In this document: positions 1 through 10,092 of the stretch, piece by piece
How the letters are laid out: each line of letters opens with the position of its first letter
Position numbering within the stretch: the stretch's first letter is position 1
Assembly (NCBI GenBank): GCA_041071465.1
Contig: CP163498.1
Coordinates: 3,428,001-3,492,000 of the forward strand
Direction of reading: 5' to 3'
From: Pseudomonas putida
Lineage (GTDB): Bacteria; Pseudomonadota; Gammaproteobacteria; Pseudomonadales; Pseudomonadaceae
DNA length: 64,000 nt
Notes under the pieces: generated by a model
Databases searched by the model: none
What the model was told of the DNA's origin: nothing
Seen by the model: the letters and a program-made list of their open reading frames with translations, nothing else
Position numbers and translations under genes: made by a program

Positions 1-1103
<1,103 letters not shown>

Positions 1104-1134
1104 TTCCTGAAATCTGACCGGCAAGCGCGGTCGT

Positions 1135-1251
1135 TGTAGGAGCGGCCTTGTGTCGCGAAAGGGCTGCAACGCAGCCCCAGGATTTTGGCGCTCACGCGAA
1201 AATTGCCGGGGCCGCTTTGCGGCCCTTTCGCGACACAAGGCCGCTCCTACA
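1135..1251. repeat. Inverted pair of P. putida-type REP elements
   Basis: Two 30-base arms (1135-1164 and 1222-1251) are perfect reverse complements; they begin TGTAGGAGCGGCC and end GGCCGCTCCTACA. Each arm is followed inward by its own short hairpin (GGGCTGC/GCAGCCC and GGGCCGC/GCGGCCC). It lies between the convergent ends of rsmJ and the TetR gene, where it may also stop transcription from both sides. A near copy is at 24678-24794. A degraded half-element (ctgtgggggccggcttgcc) follows near 1284-1303. Confidence 0.85.
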
Positions 1252-1335
1252 GTGATTGCATCGCCTGACAGCTTTACGTTCTACCTGTGGGGGCCGGCTT
1301 GCCAGCGATAGGCTCAGTACAGTCAGCCTGCTGCC

Positions 1336-1976
1336 TCAGGGTTTGAATGCCCGCAAGAACACCCCTACCACCTCGCGCACATGCGCCTCGGCTTCATCCC
1401 CTTCCAGTGGTGCTGCGCACCCCAGTAGCAAGCGGTAATCCGGGCACCCTTGACCAGGCAGAAAAAGTGCTCCGCCGCTCGCAACGGGTTGTCGACGCGC
1501 AGCAGCCCGCGCTCATGTGCGCCGCGCAGCAGCGCTTCCATCCCGGCCAGCACACGCTTGGGTCCGGCTTCGTAGAAGTACTCGCCAAAACTCGGGTCCA
1601 GGCTGCCCTGGGCCATGATCAGGCGGCTGAGCTTGACCGCCTCGTCACTGCTGATCAGCGCCTGGAAGCCACGGGCAATGGTCAGCAGCACTTCGTCCAC
1701 CGGTGCCCCCTCGGGGTACTCGAACAGCAGGTCTGGCAGCTGGATCTGGCAGGTGGCCATGACCGCCGAGCAGAACAGGGTCTGCTTGTCGGTGAAGTGG
1801 CTGTACACGGTAAGTTTTGAAACACCTGCCGCCGCAGCGACCGCATCCATGCTGGTGTTGGCGTAGCCAAGGCTGAGGAACAGCGTCTTGGCCGCTTCGA
1901 GAATCGCCTCGCGCTTGGCCAGGTCCTTGGGCCGGCCCGGGCCGATGGGTGCGTCGTTGGACATTGTGGTCTGCAT
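1336..1976 (-). CDS. TetR/AcrR-family regulator, MexL-like (frameshifted as read)
   Basis: The N-terminal TetR helix-turn-helix is intact (about residues 42-62, with GVSKLTVYSHF). As read, the frame runs 1976-1365 and ends in an atypical Arg/Trp tail. Adding one C to the CCC at 1447-1449 (one G on the coding strand) restores LVKGCPDYRLLLGCA and an ending VGVFLRAFKP at 1336, giving 213 residues, the usual size for MexL-type repressors. The start may be at 1976 or 1964. MexL represses the mexJK efflux genes in P. aeruginosa; here the homologous-looking efflux operon lies 3 kb away beyond two flavin enzymes, so its target is an inference. Confidence 0.8.
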
Positions 1977-2213
1977 CTGGTTGAAGAATCACCATCTTAA
2001 CGGGTCAAGCGCGATCCGGCTAAAACCCGGTCACATTGCCTGCTGTCCGCCAGCCGACAGTTGATCGACAGTGATGTCGTCGTTCAGGCACCAGGTTGTT
2101 GTGTTTTTAAATAAATTACTGATTTATAAGCATTATTTTGTTGGCATGAATCGTGTTGATAGAGCATCAAGGGTGCCTGACAAGGGTGCCGAGCCTATTG
2201 AACAGGAGTCCCC

Positions 2214-3599
2214 ATGCCACGTGAAATTCGTTTGAACGCCTTCGAGATGAACTGTGTCGGCCATCAGTCGCCCGGCCTGTGGCGCCACCCCAAGGACCGC
2301 GCTTGGCAATACAAGGACCTGGACTACTGGACCGACCTGGCCAAGCTGCTGGAACGCGGCAAGTTCGACGGTGTGTTCATCGCCGACGTGATCGGCATCT
2401 ACGATGTGCTGGGCGGCAATGGCGACGCGGCCATCCGTCAGGCGGCCCAGGTGCCGGTGAACGACCCCTTGGCCCTGATCACCCCGATGGCACTGGTGAC
2501 CGAGCACCTTGGTTTCGGCCTGACCGCCTCGCTCACCTTCGAGCACCCGTACCCGTTCGCCCGTCGGTTATCGACCCTGGATCACCTGACCAAGGGCCGC
2601 ATCGGCTGGAACATCGTCACGTCTTACCTCGACAGCGGTGCACGCAACCTGGGACAGAAGGCGCTGAGCGACCATGATGCTCGCTACGACTACGCCGACG
2701 AGTACCTGGAGGTGCTGTACAAGCTGTTCGAGGGCAGCTGGGAGGACGGTGCGGTGGTGCGCGACCGCGAGACCGGCCTGTTCACCGACCCGCGCAAAGT
2801 CCACGAGATCCGTCATCAGGGCAAGCACTTCCAGGTTCCGGGCATACACCTGTGCGAACCGTCCCCGCAACGCACTCCCGTGCTGTATCAGGCAGGGGCG
2901 TCCAGCCGTGGTAAAAACTTCGCCGCGGGCCACGCCGAGTGCGTGTTCGTCGCCGCGCCCTCCAAGGTCATCCTGAAAAAGACCGTGGCCGACATTCGTC
3001 GCCGGGCCGCCGAGGCAGGGCGCGATCCGCGCAAGGTGCTGATCTTCAACATGCAGACGGTGATAGTCGACGAAACCGACGCCAAGGCCCAAGCCAAATG
3101 GCAGGAGTTGAAAAGCTACGCCAGCTACGAAGGCGCCCTGGCGCTGATTTCAGGCTGGACCGGCATCGACTTCAGCGAGTACCAGCCCGATCAGGTGCTG
3201 GAGCATATCCACACCAATGCCATCCAATCGGCTGTGGAGGCGTTTTCCACCGCCGACCCGAACAAGCAGTGGACGGTGCAGGAACTGGCCGACTGGGTCG
3301 GCATTGGCGGCTTTGGCCCGCTGATCGTCGGCAGTGCGCAAACTGTGGCGGATGAACTGCAGGCCTGGGTCGAAGAAACCGATGTCGATGGCTTCAACCT
3401 GACCTATGCCCTGGCCCACGAAACCTTCCGCGATGTGGTCGAGCTGCTGGTGCCCGAGCTGCAGCAACGTGGCGCCTACAAGACCGAGTACCGCCCCGGC
3501 ACCCTGCGCGAGAAACTGTTCGGCGACGGCCCACGGCTGCCGGCCAGCCACCCGGCCGCTGGCTACCGCGACCTTGCCCGTCAAGCCGAACCTGTCTGA
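2214..3599 (+). CDS. LLM-class flavin-dependent monooxygenase, NtaA/SnaA/DszA type
   Basis: 461-residue protein of the two-component bacterial luciferase-like group (nitrilotriacetate monooxygenase A, dibenzothiophene sulfone monooxygenase). These enzymes use FMNH2 supplied by a separate reductase to oxygenate organosulfur or amine substrates. Typical motifs are GRIGWNIVTS at 128-137 and QAGASSRG at 226-233, and length fits the family. AGGAG lies seven bases before the ATG. It is divergent from the TetR gene (237 bp between starts) and convergent with the DszC/SfnB-like gene. No flavin reductase is adjacent. The substrate cannot be read from sequence; a role in sulfur scavenging is a guess from family members. 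Confidence 0.85.
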   Translation: MPREIRLNAFEMNCVGHQSPGLWRHPKDRAWQYKDLDYWTDLAKLLERGKFDGVFIADVIGIYDVLGGNGDAAIRQAAQVPVNDPLALITPMALVTEHLGFGLTASLTFEHPYPFARRLSTLDHLTKGRIGWNIVTSYLDSGARNLGQKALSDHDARYDYADEYLEVLYKLFEGSWEDGAVVRDRETGLFTDPRKVHEIRHQGKHFQVPGIHLCEPSPQRTPVLYQAGASSRGKNFAAGHAECVFVAAPSKVILKKTVADIRRRAAEAGRDPRKVLIFNMQTVIVDETDAKAQAKWQELKSYASYEGALALISGWTGIDFSEYQPDQVLEHIHTNAIQSAVEAFSTADPNKQWTVQELADWVGIGGFGPLIVGSAQTVADELQAWVEETDVDGFNLTYALAHETFRDVVELLVPELQQRGAYKTEYRPGTLREKLFGDGPRLPASHPAAGYRDLARQAEPV

Positions 3600-3606
3600 A
3601 ATACCC

Positions 3607-3625
3607 GGGGCTGCGCAGCAGCCCC
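3607..3625. terminator. Hairpin between convergent flavin-enzyme genes
   Basis: GGGGCTGC and GCAGCCCC pair around a GCA loop in the 36 bases between two convergent stop codons. No T tract on the plus side, so it is a weak or bidirectional terminator candidate. Confidence 0.5.
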
Positions 3626-3635
3626 AGTCGATGAC

Positions 3636-4877
3636 TCAGGACTGCTTGGCACCCCCACCAATCTGCCATACATACGGTGGTTCGGTACCGTTCACCTGCC
3701 AGTCGCCGATAATCCGCTCCTTGTAGATCACCGGGTTGTGTGAAGCCGCCGTGCGGGCGTTGCGCCAGTGGCGGTCGAGCTGGCGGCTGGTGCTGGTGGT
3801 GGAAGCGCCCAAGGCATTGAACAGGTCGCTGGTGGCGCGCAGTACCAGATCGATGGTGGCCACTTGCGCCTGGGCCGATTCCAGCTCGGCAACCACATTG
3901 GCCTGCTGCTCAGCGGCCGAATCATTGGCGAAGCGTGCCAGGTAGGCCTGCTGGATGGCCTCGGCGGCACGCAGGGTCGCAGCTTCGGCGGCATACACCT
4001 GGCCCGAGGCCTTGCCGATCACTTGCAGCACCTGTGGGTCCTGGCTGACGGCAGCACCGTTGCCATGGCTGAATACCCGTGTGCGCTTGCTGGTTTCCTG
4101 GCCGAAGTCGCGCACGGCTGCACGCCCGGAGCCGGTGATCACCGCCAGCAGCACCAGTTGGTAGAACGCGGTCTGGTATTTGAAACGGGTGGCGAAATCG
4201 ATGATGTTCTCTTCCTCGACCACGGCATTTTCAAACACCGAAGTACCGCTGCCGGTGGTGCGCTGGCCGAAGCCGTCCCAATCATCGTTCTGGCGGATAC
4301 CGGGCTGCTGAGTGCGGATGGCAGCGATTACATCGGCGCCGGTGTCCTCGCGCCGGGCGAACAGGTCGATCCAGTCGGAGAACAGGCTGCCAGTGCTGTA
4401 GTACTTGGTGCCGTTGACTACCCACTGCTCACCCAGGCGCGAAACGCGGGTGATGACATCGCCAATCTTCACTGCGCCGATCTCGGTCCAGGCACAACCC
4501 ACCAGGTCACCGGCGACAAAACGCTGGAACCAGACATCCTGCGGTGCGCTGGCGTGGGCATTGAGGCGGTCTTCGACGAAGGCGAAATGGCCGCGCAGGG
4601 CCTGGGGCACGTTGGAGTCGGCTTCGGCCAGCTCGATCAGCAACTGGAACAACTGCGGCAAGGATGCCCCGCCACCGCCATGCTCGATCGGCACGCGCAC
4701 GGCGCCAAAGCCGGCCTCCTTCAGCCACTGGATAGGTGCATGGGGCAAGGTACGGTTGCGCTCGCGCTCCACGCTGCTATCGGCAATGCGGGTGAAGATG
4801 GGCCTGAAGCGTGCGGCAAGCGTGGCGTAGTCGGTGCCGTTGGCGGGGACGGGCAGGTGTTGTTCGAGGGCAGTCAT
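3636..4877 (-). CDS. Acyl-CoA dehydrogenase-like flavin monooxygenase, SfnB/DszC type
   Basis: 413-residue protein with the acyl-CoA dehydrogenase fold: helical N-terminus, a beta domain around W-x-V-N-G-T-K-Y-Y-S-T-G (substrate/flavin region) and a helical C-terminus. It resembles SfnB and DszC, flavin-dependent enzymes of organosulfur use, rather than true fatty-acid dehydrogenases. The start at 4877 (MTALEQHL) is preceded by GGAG at suitable spacing; the open frame continues about 100 codons further upstream but that part is low-complexity and unlike protein. Together with the convergent DszA-type gene it suggests an oxidative organosulfur or related pathway. Substrate unknown. Confidence 0.82.
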   Translation of the reverse strand: MTALEQHLPVPANGTDYATLAARFRPIFTRIADSSVERERNRTLPHAPIQWLKEAGFGAVRVPIEHGGGGASLPQLFQLLIELAEADSNVPQALRGHFAFVEDRLNAHASAPQDVWFQRFVAGDLVGCAWTEIGAVKIGDVITRVSRLGEQWVVNGTKYYSTGSLFSDWIDLFARREDTGADVIAAIRTQQPGIRQNDDWDGFGQRTTGSGTSVFENAVVEEENIIDFATRFKYQTAFYQLVLLAVITGSGRAAVRDFGQETSKRTRVFSHGNGAAVSQDPQVLQVIGKASGQVYAAEAATLRAAEAIQQAYLARFANDSAAEQQANVVAELESAQAQVATIDLVLRATSDLFNALGASTTSTSRQLDRHWRNARTAASHNPVIYKERIIGDWQVNGTEPPYVWQIGGGAKQS

Positions 4878-5160
4878 CGGAATACTCCAGGTACATGAAG
4901 GAGGGGTATGTACCCGGTGATTGCACAGGTCGTGCCGAGCGCTGAAACGCACGGGGGCCGGGGTTTGCGGCGTGTTTCGCAGTTTGCGGGCTGTGGCGGG
5001 ACAGGGCAAGTTGTTGATTGGCTGTGGGCCGAACAACAGCGGGTAGCGGTTGGAAAAGCGCCAGGATTTCTTTGTAACGCTGGCTTCACGCCATCGCTCG
5101 GCTGACTTAATATACCCGCCAGTACAAATATTCGAAGTGCCCACCGCGAAAGGATTCATC

Positions 5161-6261
5161 ATGTTGCGCCATGCCTTGTCCATCGCCTTGCCCGCCGCCG
5201 CCGTGCTGTTTCTGGCGGCGTGCGGCCAGGAAGCCGCCCCACCTGCCGCGCCCCGCCCGGCGCTGGTGGTGCAGCCGCAGCCGGCCGCAGCCGCTGCCGA
5301 CAGTTACCCCGGTGAAGTGCGTGCGCGCTTCGAGCCGGAGCTGGCTTTCCGCATTGGCGGCAAGGTCAGCAAGCGCTTGGTCGAAGAGGGCCAGCGGGTC
5401 AAGGCCGACCAGCCGCTGGCCGAACTGGACCCGCAAGACGTGCGCTTGCAATTGGAAGCCAACCGCGCCCAGATGGCGGCCGCCGAGGCCAACCTGTCGC
5501 TGGTGCGTGCCGAGCGCGACCGCTACCAGAAGCTGCTGGAGCGGCAGATGGTCAGCCACTCGCAGTACGACAATGCCGAAAACCTCTACCGTGCAGGCCT
5601 TGCCCGCTTGAAGCAGGCCAAGGCCGAGTTCGACGTGGCCGGCAACCAGGCCGAGTACGCCGTGCTGCGTGCGCCACAGGCCGGGGTGATTGCCAAGCGC
5701 CAGGTTGAAGTGGGCCAGGTGGTCGCCGCCGGGCAGACCGTGTTCACCCTCGCCGCCGATGGCGAGCGGGAAGTGGCCATCGGCCTGCCGGAGCAGCAGT
5801 TCGCCCGCTTTGCCGTGGGCCAACCGGTAAGCGTGGAGCTGTGGTCGCACCCGCAGGAGCGTTTCCAGGGGCGCATCCGCGAGCTGTCACCGGCTGCCGA
5901 CCCGCGTTCGCGCACCTTCGCGGCGCGTATCGCCTTTGCCACGGCGGCCACACCGGCCGAGCTGGGCCAGAGCGCCCGGGTGTTCATTGCCCATGAAGGC
6001 CAGATCCCGCTGGCGGTACCGCTGTCGGCTGTGACGGCGGAAAACGGCCAGGCCTACGTGTGGCGGGTGAACAAGGACAGCCGCCTGGAGCGGGCAGTGG
6101 TGCGCTTGGGCGCCTACGGCAGCGACAGCGTACCGGTGCTCGAGGGCCTTGCCCCCGGCGACTGGGTGGTTGCCGCCGGTGGCCATGTACTGCGCGAGGG
6201 CCAGGCGGTACGGCCTGTGGACCGCAGCAACCGTGTAGTGAACCTGACGGCCAAGGAGTAA
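5161..6261 (+). CDS. RND efflux periplasmic adaptor (membrane fusion) lipoprotein, MexJ-like
   Basis: 366 residues. A signal peptide ends in the lipobox LAAC (Cys21), so it should be anchored to the inner membrane by lipid. The rest has the adaptor order: lipoyl half, coiled-coil hairpin (about 90-170, with ANRAQMAAAEANLSLVRAE), second lipoyl half, beta-barrel and membrane-proximal domains. The ATG at 5161 is chosen because it begins the signal peptide; AAAGGA lies before it. Six bases separate it from the transporter gene, so they form an operon. Position near rsmJ and a MexL-like regulator recalls mexJK of P. aeruginosa. No outer-membrane factor gene is present, as for mexJK, which borrows one. 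Confidence 0.87.
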   Translation: MLRHALSIALPAAAVLFLAACGQEAAPPAAPRPALVVQPQPAAAAADSYPGEVRARFEPELAFRIGGKVSKRLVEEGQRVKADQPLAELDPQDVRLQLEANRAQMAAAEANLSLVRAERDRYQKLLERQMVSHSQYDNAENLYRAGLARLKQAKAEFDVAGNQAEYAVLRAPQAGVIAKRQVEVGQVVAAGQTVFTLAADGEREVAIGLPEQQFARFAVGQPVSVELWSHPQERFQGRIRELSPAADPRSRTFAARIAFATAATPAELGQSARVFIAHEGQIPLAVPLSAVTAENGQAYVWRVNKDSRLERAVVRLGAYGSDSVPVLEGLAPGDWVVAAGGHVLREGQAVRPVDRSNRVVNLTAKE

Positions 6262-6267
6262 GTCCCG

Positions 6268-9200
6268 ATGGGTTTCAACCTTTCTGCCTGGGCGCTGCGC
6301 AACCGCCAGATCGTCCTGTTCCTGATGATTTTGCTGGCGGCCATTGGCGCCATGTCCTACACCAAGCTCGGCCAGAGCGAGGATCCGCCGTTCACCTTCA
6401 AGGCCATGGTCATTCGCACCCTGTGGCCCGGCGCCACCGCCGAAGAAGTGTCGCGCCAGGTGACCGAGCGTATTGAGAAGAAGCTGATGGAAACCGGCGA
6501 GTACGAGAAGATTGTCTCGTTCTCCCGCCCCGGCGAATCGCAGGTCACCTTCATGGCCCGCGACTCGTTGCATTCCAAGGACATCCCCGAGCTGTGGTAC
6601 CAGATCCGCAAGAAGGTCGCGGACATCCGCCACACCTTGCCGCCGGAAATCCAGGGCCCGTTCTTCAACGATGAATTCGGCACCACCTTCGGCAATATCT
6701 ATGCGTTGACTGGCGAGGGCTTCGACTATGCGGTGCTCAAGGACTACGCCGACCGTATCCAGATCCAGCTGCAACGGGTCAAGGACGTGGGCAAGGTCGA
6801 GCTGATCGGCCTGCAGGACGAGAAAGTCTGGATCGAGCTGTCCAACCTCAAGCTGGCCACCTTGGGCGTGCCGCTGGAAGCCGTGCAGAAGGCGTTGCAA
6901 GAGCAGAACGCGGTGAGCACCGCCGGCTTCTTCGAGACGCCCAGCGAGCGCCTGCAGCTGCGCGTGAGCGGGCGATTCGACAGCGTCGAGCAGATCCGCC
7001 AGTTCCCTATTCGCGTGGGTGACCGCACCTTCCGCATCGGCGATGTGGCCGAGGTGCACCGTGGCTTCAACGACCCGCCCGCGCCGCGCATGCGCTTCAT
7101 GGGCGAGGATGCCATTGGCCTGGCGGTGTCGATGAAAGACGGCGGCGATATCCTGGTACTGGGCAAGGCCCTGGAAGGTGAGTTCGAACGCCTGGCGCAC
7201 AACCTGCCGGCCGGTATGGAGCTGCGCAAGGTCTCGGACCAGCCGGCGGCGGTGAAGGCCGGCGTGGGGGAGTTCGTCCAGGTGTTGGCCGAGGCGCTGG
7301 TCATCGTGCTGCTGGTGAGTTTCTTCTCGCTGGGCCTGCGCACCGGCCTGGTGGTGGCGCTGGCCATCCCGCTGGTGCTGGCCATGACCTTTGCCGCCAT
7401 GCATTACTTTGGCATCGGCCTGCACAAGATCTCCCTCGGTGCGCTGGTGCTGGCCCTGGGCCTGCTGGTGGACGATGCGATCATTGCCGTGGAGATGATG
7501 GCGATCAAGATGGAGCAGGGCTACGACCGCCTTAAAGCGGCCAGTTATGCCTGGACCAGCACGGCCTTCCCGATGCTCACCGGCACCCTGATCACGGCGG
7601 CAGGTTTTCTGCCGATTGCCACGGCGGCCTCCAGCACCGGCGAATACACCCGGTCGATCTTCCAGGTGGTCACTATTGCGTTGCTGGCCTCGTGGGTGGC
7701 GGCCGTGGTGTTCGTGCCGTACCTGGGCGAGCGCCTGCTGCCAGACCTGGCCAAGCTGCATGCCGCGCGCCACGGCAAGGACGGCCACGCGCCAGACCCT
7801 TACGCCACGCCGTTCTACCAGCGTGTGCGGCGGGTGGTGGAGTGGTGTGTACGGCGGCGCAAGACGGTGATTCTGCTGACCGTTGCCGCCTTTGTCGGCA
7901 GCATCGTGCTGTTCCGCTTTGTGCCCCAGCAGTTTTTCCCGGCATCCGGGCGCCCGGAGTTGATGGTTGACCTGAAGCTGGCCGAAGGCGCTTCGCTGGC
8001 CAATACCGCAGAGCGGGTCAAGCAGTTGGAGGCGCTGCTCAAGCAGCAGGACGGCATCGACAATTATGTGGCCTATGTGGGCACCGGTTCACCGCGCTTC
8101 TACCTGCCGCTGGACCAGCAACTGCCGGCAGCCAGCTTTGCCCAGTTCGTGGTGCTGGCCAAGTCGATGGAAGACCGCGAGCGCCTGCGCAGCTGGCTGA
8201 TCGACACCGTGGACCAGCAGTTCCCAGACTTGCGTGCCCGGGTCACGCGCCTGGAAAACGGCCCACCCGTGGGCTACCCAGTGCAGTTCCGGGTCACCGG
8301 CGAACACATCGAGAAGGCCCGTGCCTTGGCCAGGGAAGTGGCTGACAAGGTGCGTGAGAACCCGCATGTGGTGAACGTGCATCTGGATTGGGAGGAGCCG
8401 AGCAAGGCCGTGTTCCTTGAAATCGACCAGGACCGTGCCCGCGCCCTGGGCGTGAGTACCGCGCACCTGGCGAGCTTCCTGCAGAGTTCGCTGATCGGCA
8501 GCACGGTCAGTCAGTACCGCGAGGACAATGAGCTGATCGAGATCCTGCTGCGCGGCACCCTGCAGGAACGCAGCGAACTGGGCAACCTCGGCAGCCTGGC
8601 GCTGCCCACCGACAACGGCCAGAGCGTGGCCCTGTCGCAGGTAGCGACCCTGCAGTACGGCTTTGAAGAAGGCATTATCTGGCACCGCAACCGCTTGCCG
8701 ACGGTGACCGTGCGCGCCGATATCTACGACAAGGAGCAGCCGGCCACACTGGTGAAACAGATTCTGCCGACCCTGCAGGACATCCGTGCCAAGCTGCCCG
8801 ATGGTTACCTGCTGGAAGTGGGTGGCACGGTTGAAGACGCCGAGCGTGGGCAGAAGTCGGTGAACGCCGGCATGCCGTTGTTCGTGGTGGTGGTGCTAAG
8901 CCTGCTGATGATCCAGTTGCGCAGCTTCTCGCGCACGGTGATGGTGTTCCTCACCGCGCCGCTGGGGCTGATTGGCGTGACCCTGTTCCTGCTGGTGTTC
9001 CGCCAGCCGTTCGGCTTTGTCGCCATGCTCGGCACCATTGCCCTGGCGGGGATGATCATGCGCAACTCGGTGATCCTGGTGGACCAGATCGAGCAGGACA
9101 TCGCGGCGGGGATGGAGCGTTGGCAGGCGATCATCGAGGCCACGGTGCGGCGCTTCCGGCCAATCGTGCTGACCGCGTTGGCGGCGGTGCTGGCGATGAT

Positions 9201-9333
9201 CCCGTTGTCGCGCAGTGTGTTCTACGGGCCGATGGCGGTGGCGATCATGGGCGGTTTGATCGTGGCCACGGTGCTGACGCTGTTGTTCCTGCCGGCGTTG
9301 TATGCGGCGTGGTTCAGGGTGAAAAAGGGCTGA
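6268..9333 (+). CDS. RND multidrug efflux permease, MexK-like
   Basis: 1021-residue inner-membrane proton-driven pump with the 12-helix RND plan: first helix at about 13-31, large periplasmic loop, helices 2-6 at about 335-540, second loop, and helices 8-12 near the C-terminus. The helix-4 motif LGLLVDDAII carries the paired aspartates D402 and D403 needed for proton relay. GGAG precedes the ATG. It partners the adaptor just upstream. MexK exports triclosan and some antibiotics in P. aeruginosa; the substrates here are inferred only by resemblance. If the TetR frameshift is real, expression could be raised. Confidence 0.88.
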   Translation: MGFNLSAWALRNRQIVLFLMILLAAIGAMSYTKLGQSEDPPFTFKAMVIRTLWPGATAEEVSRQVTERIEKKLMETGEYEKIVSFSRPGESQVTFMARDSLHSKDIPELWYQIRKKVADIRHTLPPEIQGPFFNDEFGTTFGNIYALTGEGFDYAVLKDYADRIQIQLQRVKDVGKVELIGLQDEKVWIELSNLKLATLGVPLEAVQKALQEQNAVSTAGFFETPSERLQLRVSGRFDSVEQIRQFPIRVGDRTFRIGDVAEVHRGFNDPPAPRMRFMGEDAIGLAVSMKDGGDILVLGKALEGEFERLAHNLPAGMELRKVSDQPAAVKAGVGEFVQVLAEALVIVLLVSFFSLGLRTGLVVALAIPLVLAMTFAAMHYFGIGLHKISLGALVLALGLLVDDAIIAVEMMAIKMEQGYDRLKAASYAWTSTAFPMLTGTLITAAGFLPIATAASSTGEYTRSIFQVVTIALLASWVAAVVFVPYLGERLLPDLAKLHAARHGKDGHAPDPYATPFYQRVRRVVEWCVRRRKTVILLTVAAFVGSIVLFRFVPQQFFPASGRPELMVDLKLAEGASLANTAERVKQLEALLKQQDGIDNYVAYVGTGSPRFYLPLDQQLPAASFAQFVVLAKSMEDRERLRSWLIDTVDQQFPDLRARVTRLENGPPVGYPVQFRVTGEHIEKARALAREVADKVRENPHVVNVHLDWEEPSKAVFLEIDQDRARALGVSTAHLASFLQSSLIGSTVSQYREDNELIEILLRGTLQERSELGNLGSLALPTDNGQSVALSQVATLQYGFEEGIIWHRNRLPTVTVRADIYDKEQPATLVKQILPTLQDIRAKLPDGYLLEVGGTVEDAERGQKSVNAGMPLFVVVVLSLLMIQLRSFSRTVMVFLTAPLGLIGVTLFLLVFRQPFGFVAMLGTIALAGMIMRNSVILVDQIEQDIAAGMERWQAIIEATVRRFRPIVLTALAAVLAMIPLSRSVFYGPMAVAIMGGLIVATVLTLLFLPALYAAWFRVKKG

Positions 9334-9339
9334 AGGCGC

Positions 9340-9362
9340 GGGGGAGGGCATAGCCCTCCCCC
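9340..9362. terminator. GC-rich hairpin after the RND operon
   Basis: A 10-bp perfect stem (GGGGGAGGGC / GCCCTCCCCC) with an ATA loop fills the 36-base gap between the efflux permease and the convergent DUF4197 gene. No T tract follows. Confidence 0.6.
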
Positions 9363-9369
9363 TGGGCCG

Positions 9370-10059
9370 TCACAGGGCGCCGAAGACCTTCTTGGCCAGG
9401 CTGGTAGCCGCCTGCGCCGGGTTCTGGCGAATGCTCTGCTCCTGCTTGCCAATCATCTCGAACAGGCCATCCAGCGCCTTTTCGGTCACGTAGTTCTCAA
9501 TGCTGGCGCTCTTGGCGTCGACCACGCCCAGTGCCACCGCCTGCCCGGCAAAGTTGTTGTACTGCTGGGCCAGGCCGACCTTGTCGGTCGCCTGCTTGAC
9601 GATTGGCAGGAACTTGGCGCGGATCTGCTCGCGGCTGCTCTTGTTCAGGTACTGGGTGGCCGAGTCGTCACCACCGCTGAGAATGCCCTTGGCATCGGTC
9701 ACGCTCATGTTCTTCACGGCATCCACCAAAATCGCCTGGGCCTGCGGCACGGCGGCTTCGGCGGCCTTGTTCATGCTGGCTTCAAGGGCATCGACCTGTT
9801 CACCTTTGCCGAACATCTTCATGGCCTTGGCCGCTTTGCCCAGGTTGCCAGGCAATTCGATGCGCACGTCGGGGTTGTTGCTGAAGCCACCTGGGGTGCT
9901 CAACTGCTTGACGGCGAGCTGTGCGCCTTGGGTCAGGGTATCTTTCAGGCCGCCAGTGGCGTCTTTCTGGCTCAGGTCGCCCAGCGACAAGGCCAGGGCG
10001 CTGGCCGACAGCAGCAGGCCGGCGCACAGGGTAGTGAAGCGCAGGGAAGTGCGGATCAT
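9370..10059 (-). CDS. DUF4197 domain-containing exported protein
   Basis: 229 residues with a cleavable signal peptide (MIRTSLRF... up to about SALALSLG, residue 24). The remainder is helical and fits the DUF4197 family, a group of bacterial exported proteins of unknown function. Features are a GG-LKDTLTQG-A stretch and a C-terminal half with K-F-L-P-I-V. It lies 31 bases downstream of the YbaY-like lipoprotein gene on the same strand, so the two are probably cotranscribed. No enzymatic motif seen. Confidence 0.8.
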   Translation of the reverse strand: MIRTSLRFTTLCAGLLLSASALALSLGDLSQKDATGGLKDTLTQGAQLAVKQLSTPGGFSNNPDVRIELPGNLGKAAKAMKMFGKGEQVDALEASMNKAAEAAVPQAQAILVDAVKNMSVTDAKGILSGGDDSATQYLNKSSREQIRAKFLPIVKQATDKVGLAQQYNNFAGQAVALGVVDAKSASIENYVTEKALDGLFEMIGKQEQSIRQNPAQAATSLAKKVFGAL

Positions 10060-10092
10060 GAAGCTTTCCTTGTAAACGGATGAATACGGGTA

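Noticed and set aside
2131-2160. Possible sigma-54 promoter (TTGGCATGAATCGTGTTGAT) before the flavin monooxygenase
   Set aside because: It has the -24 GG but no -12 GC at the right spacing, so it does not meet the consensus despite sulfur-starvation genes often using sigma-54.
5887-7788. Minus-strand open frame (633 codons) opposite the RND permease
   Set aside because: Gln/His/Arg-rich mirror translation; the plus strand has clear RND motifs.
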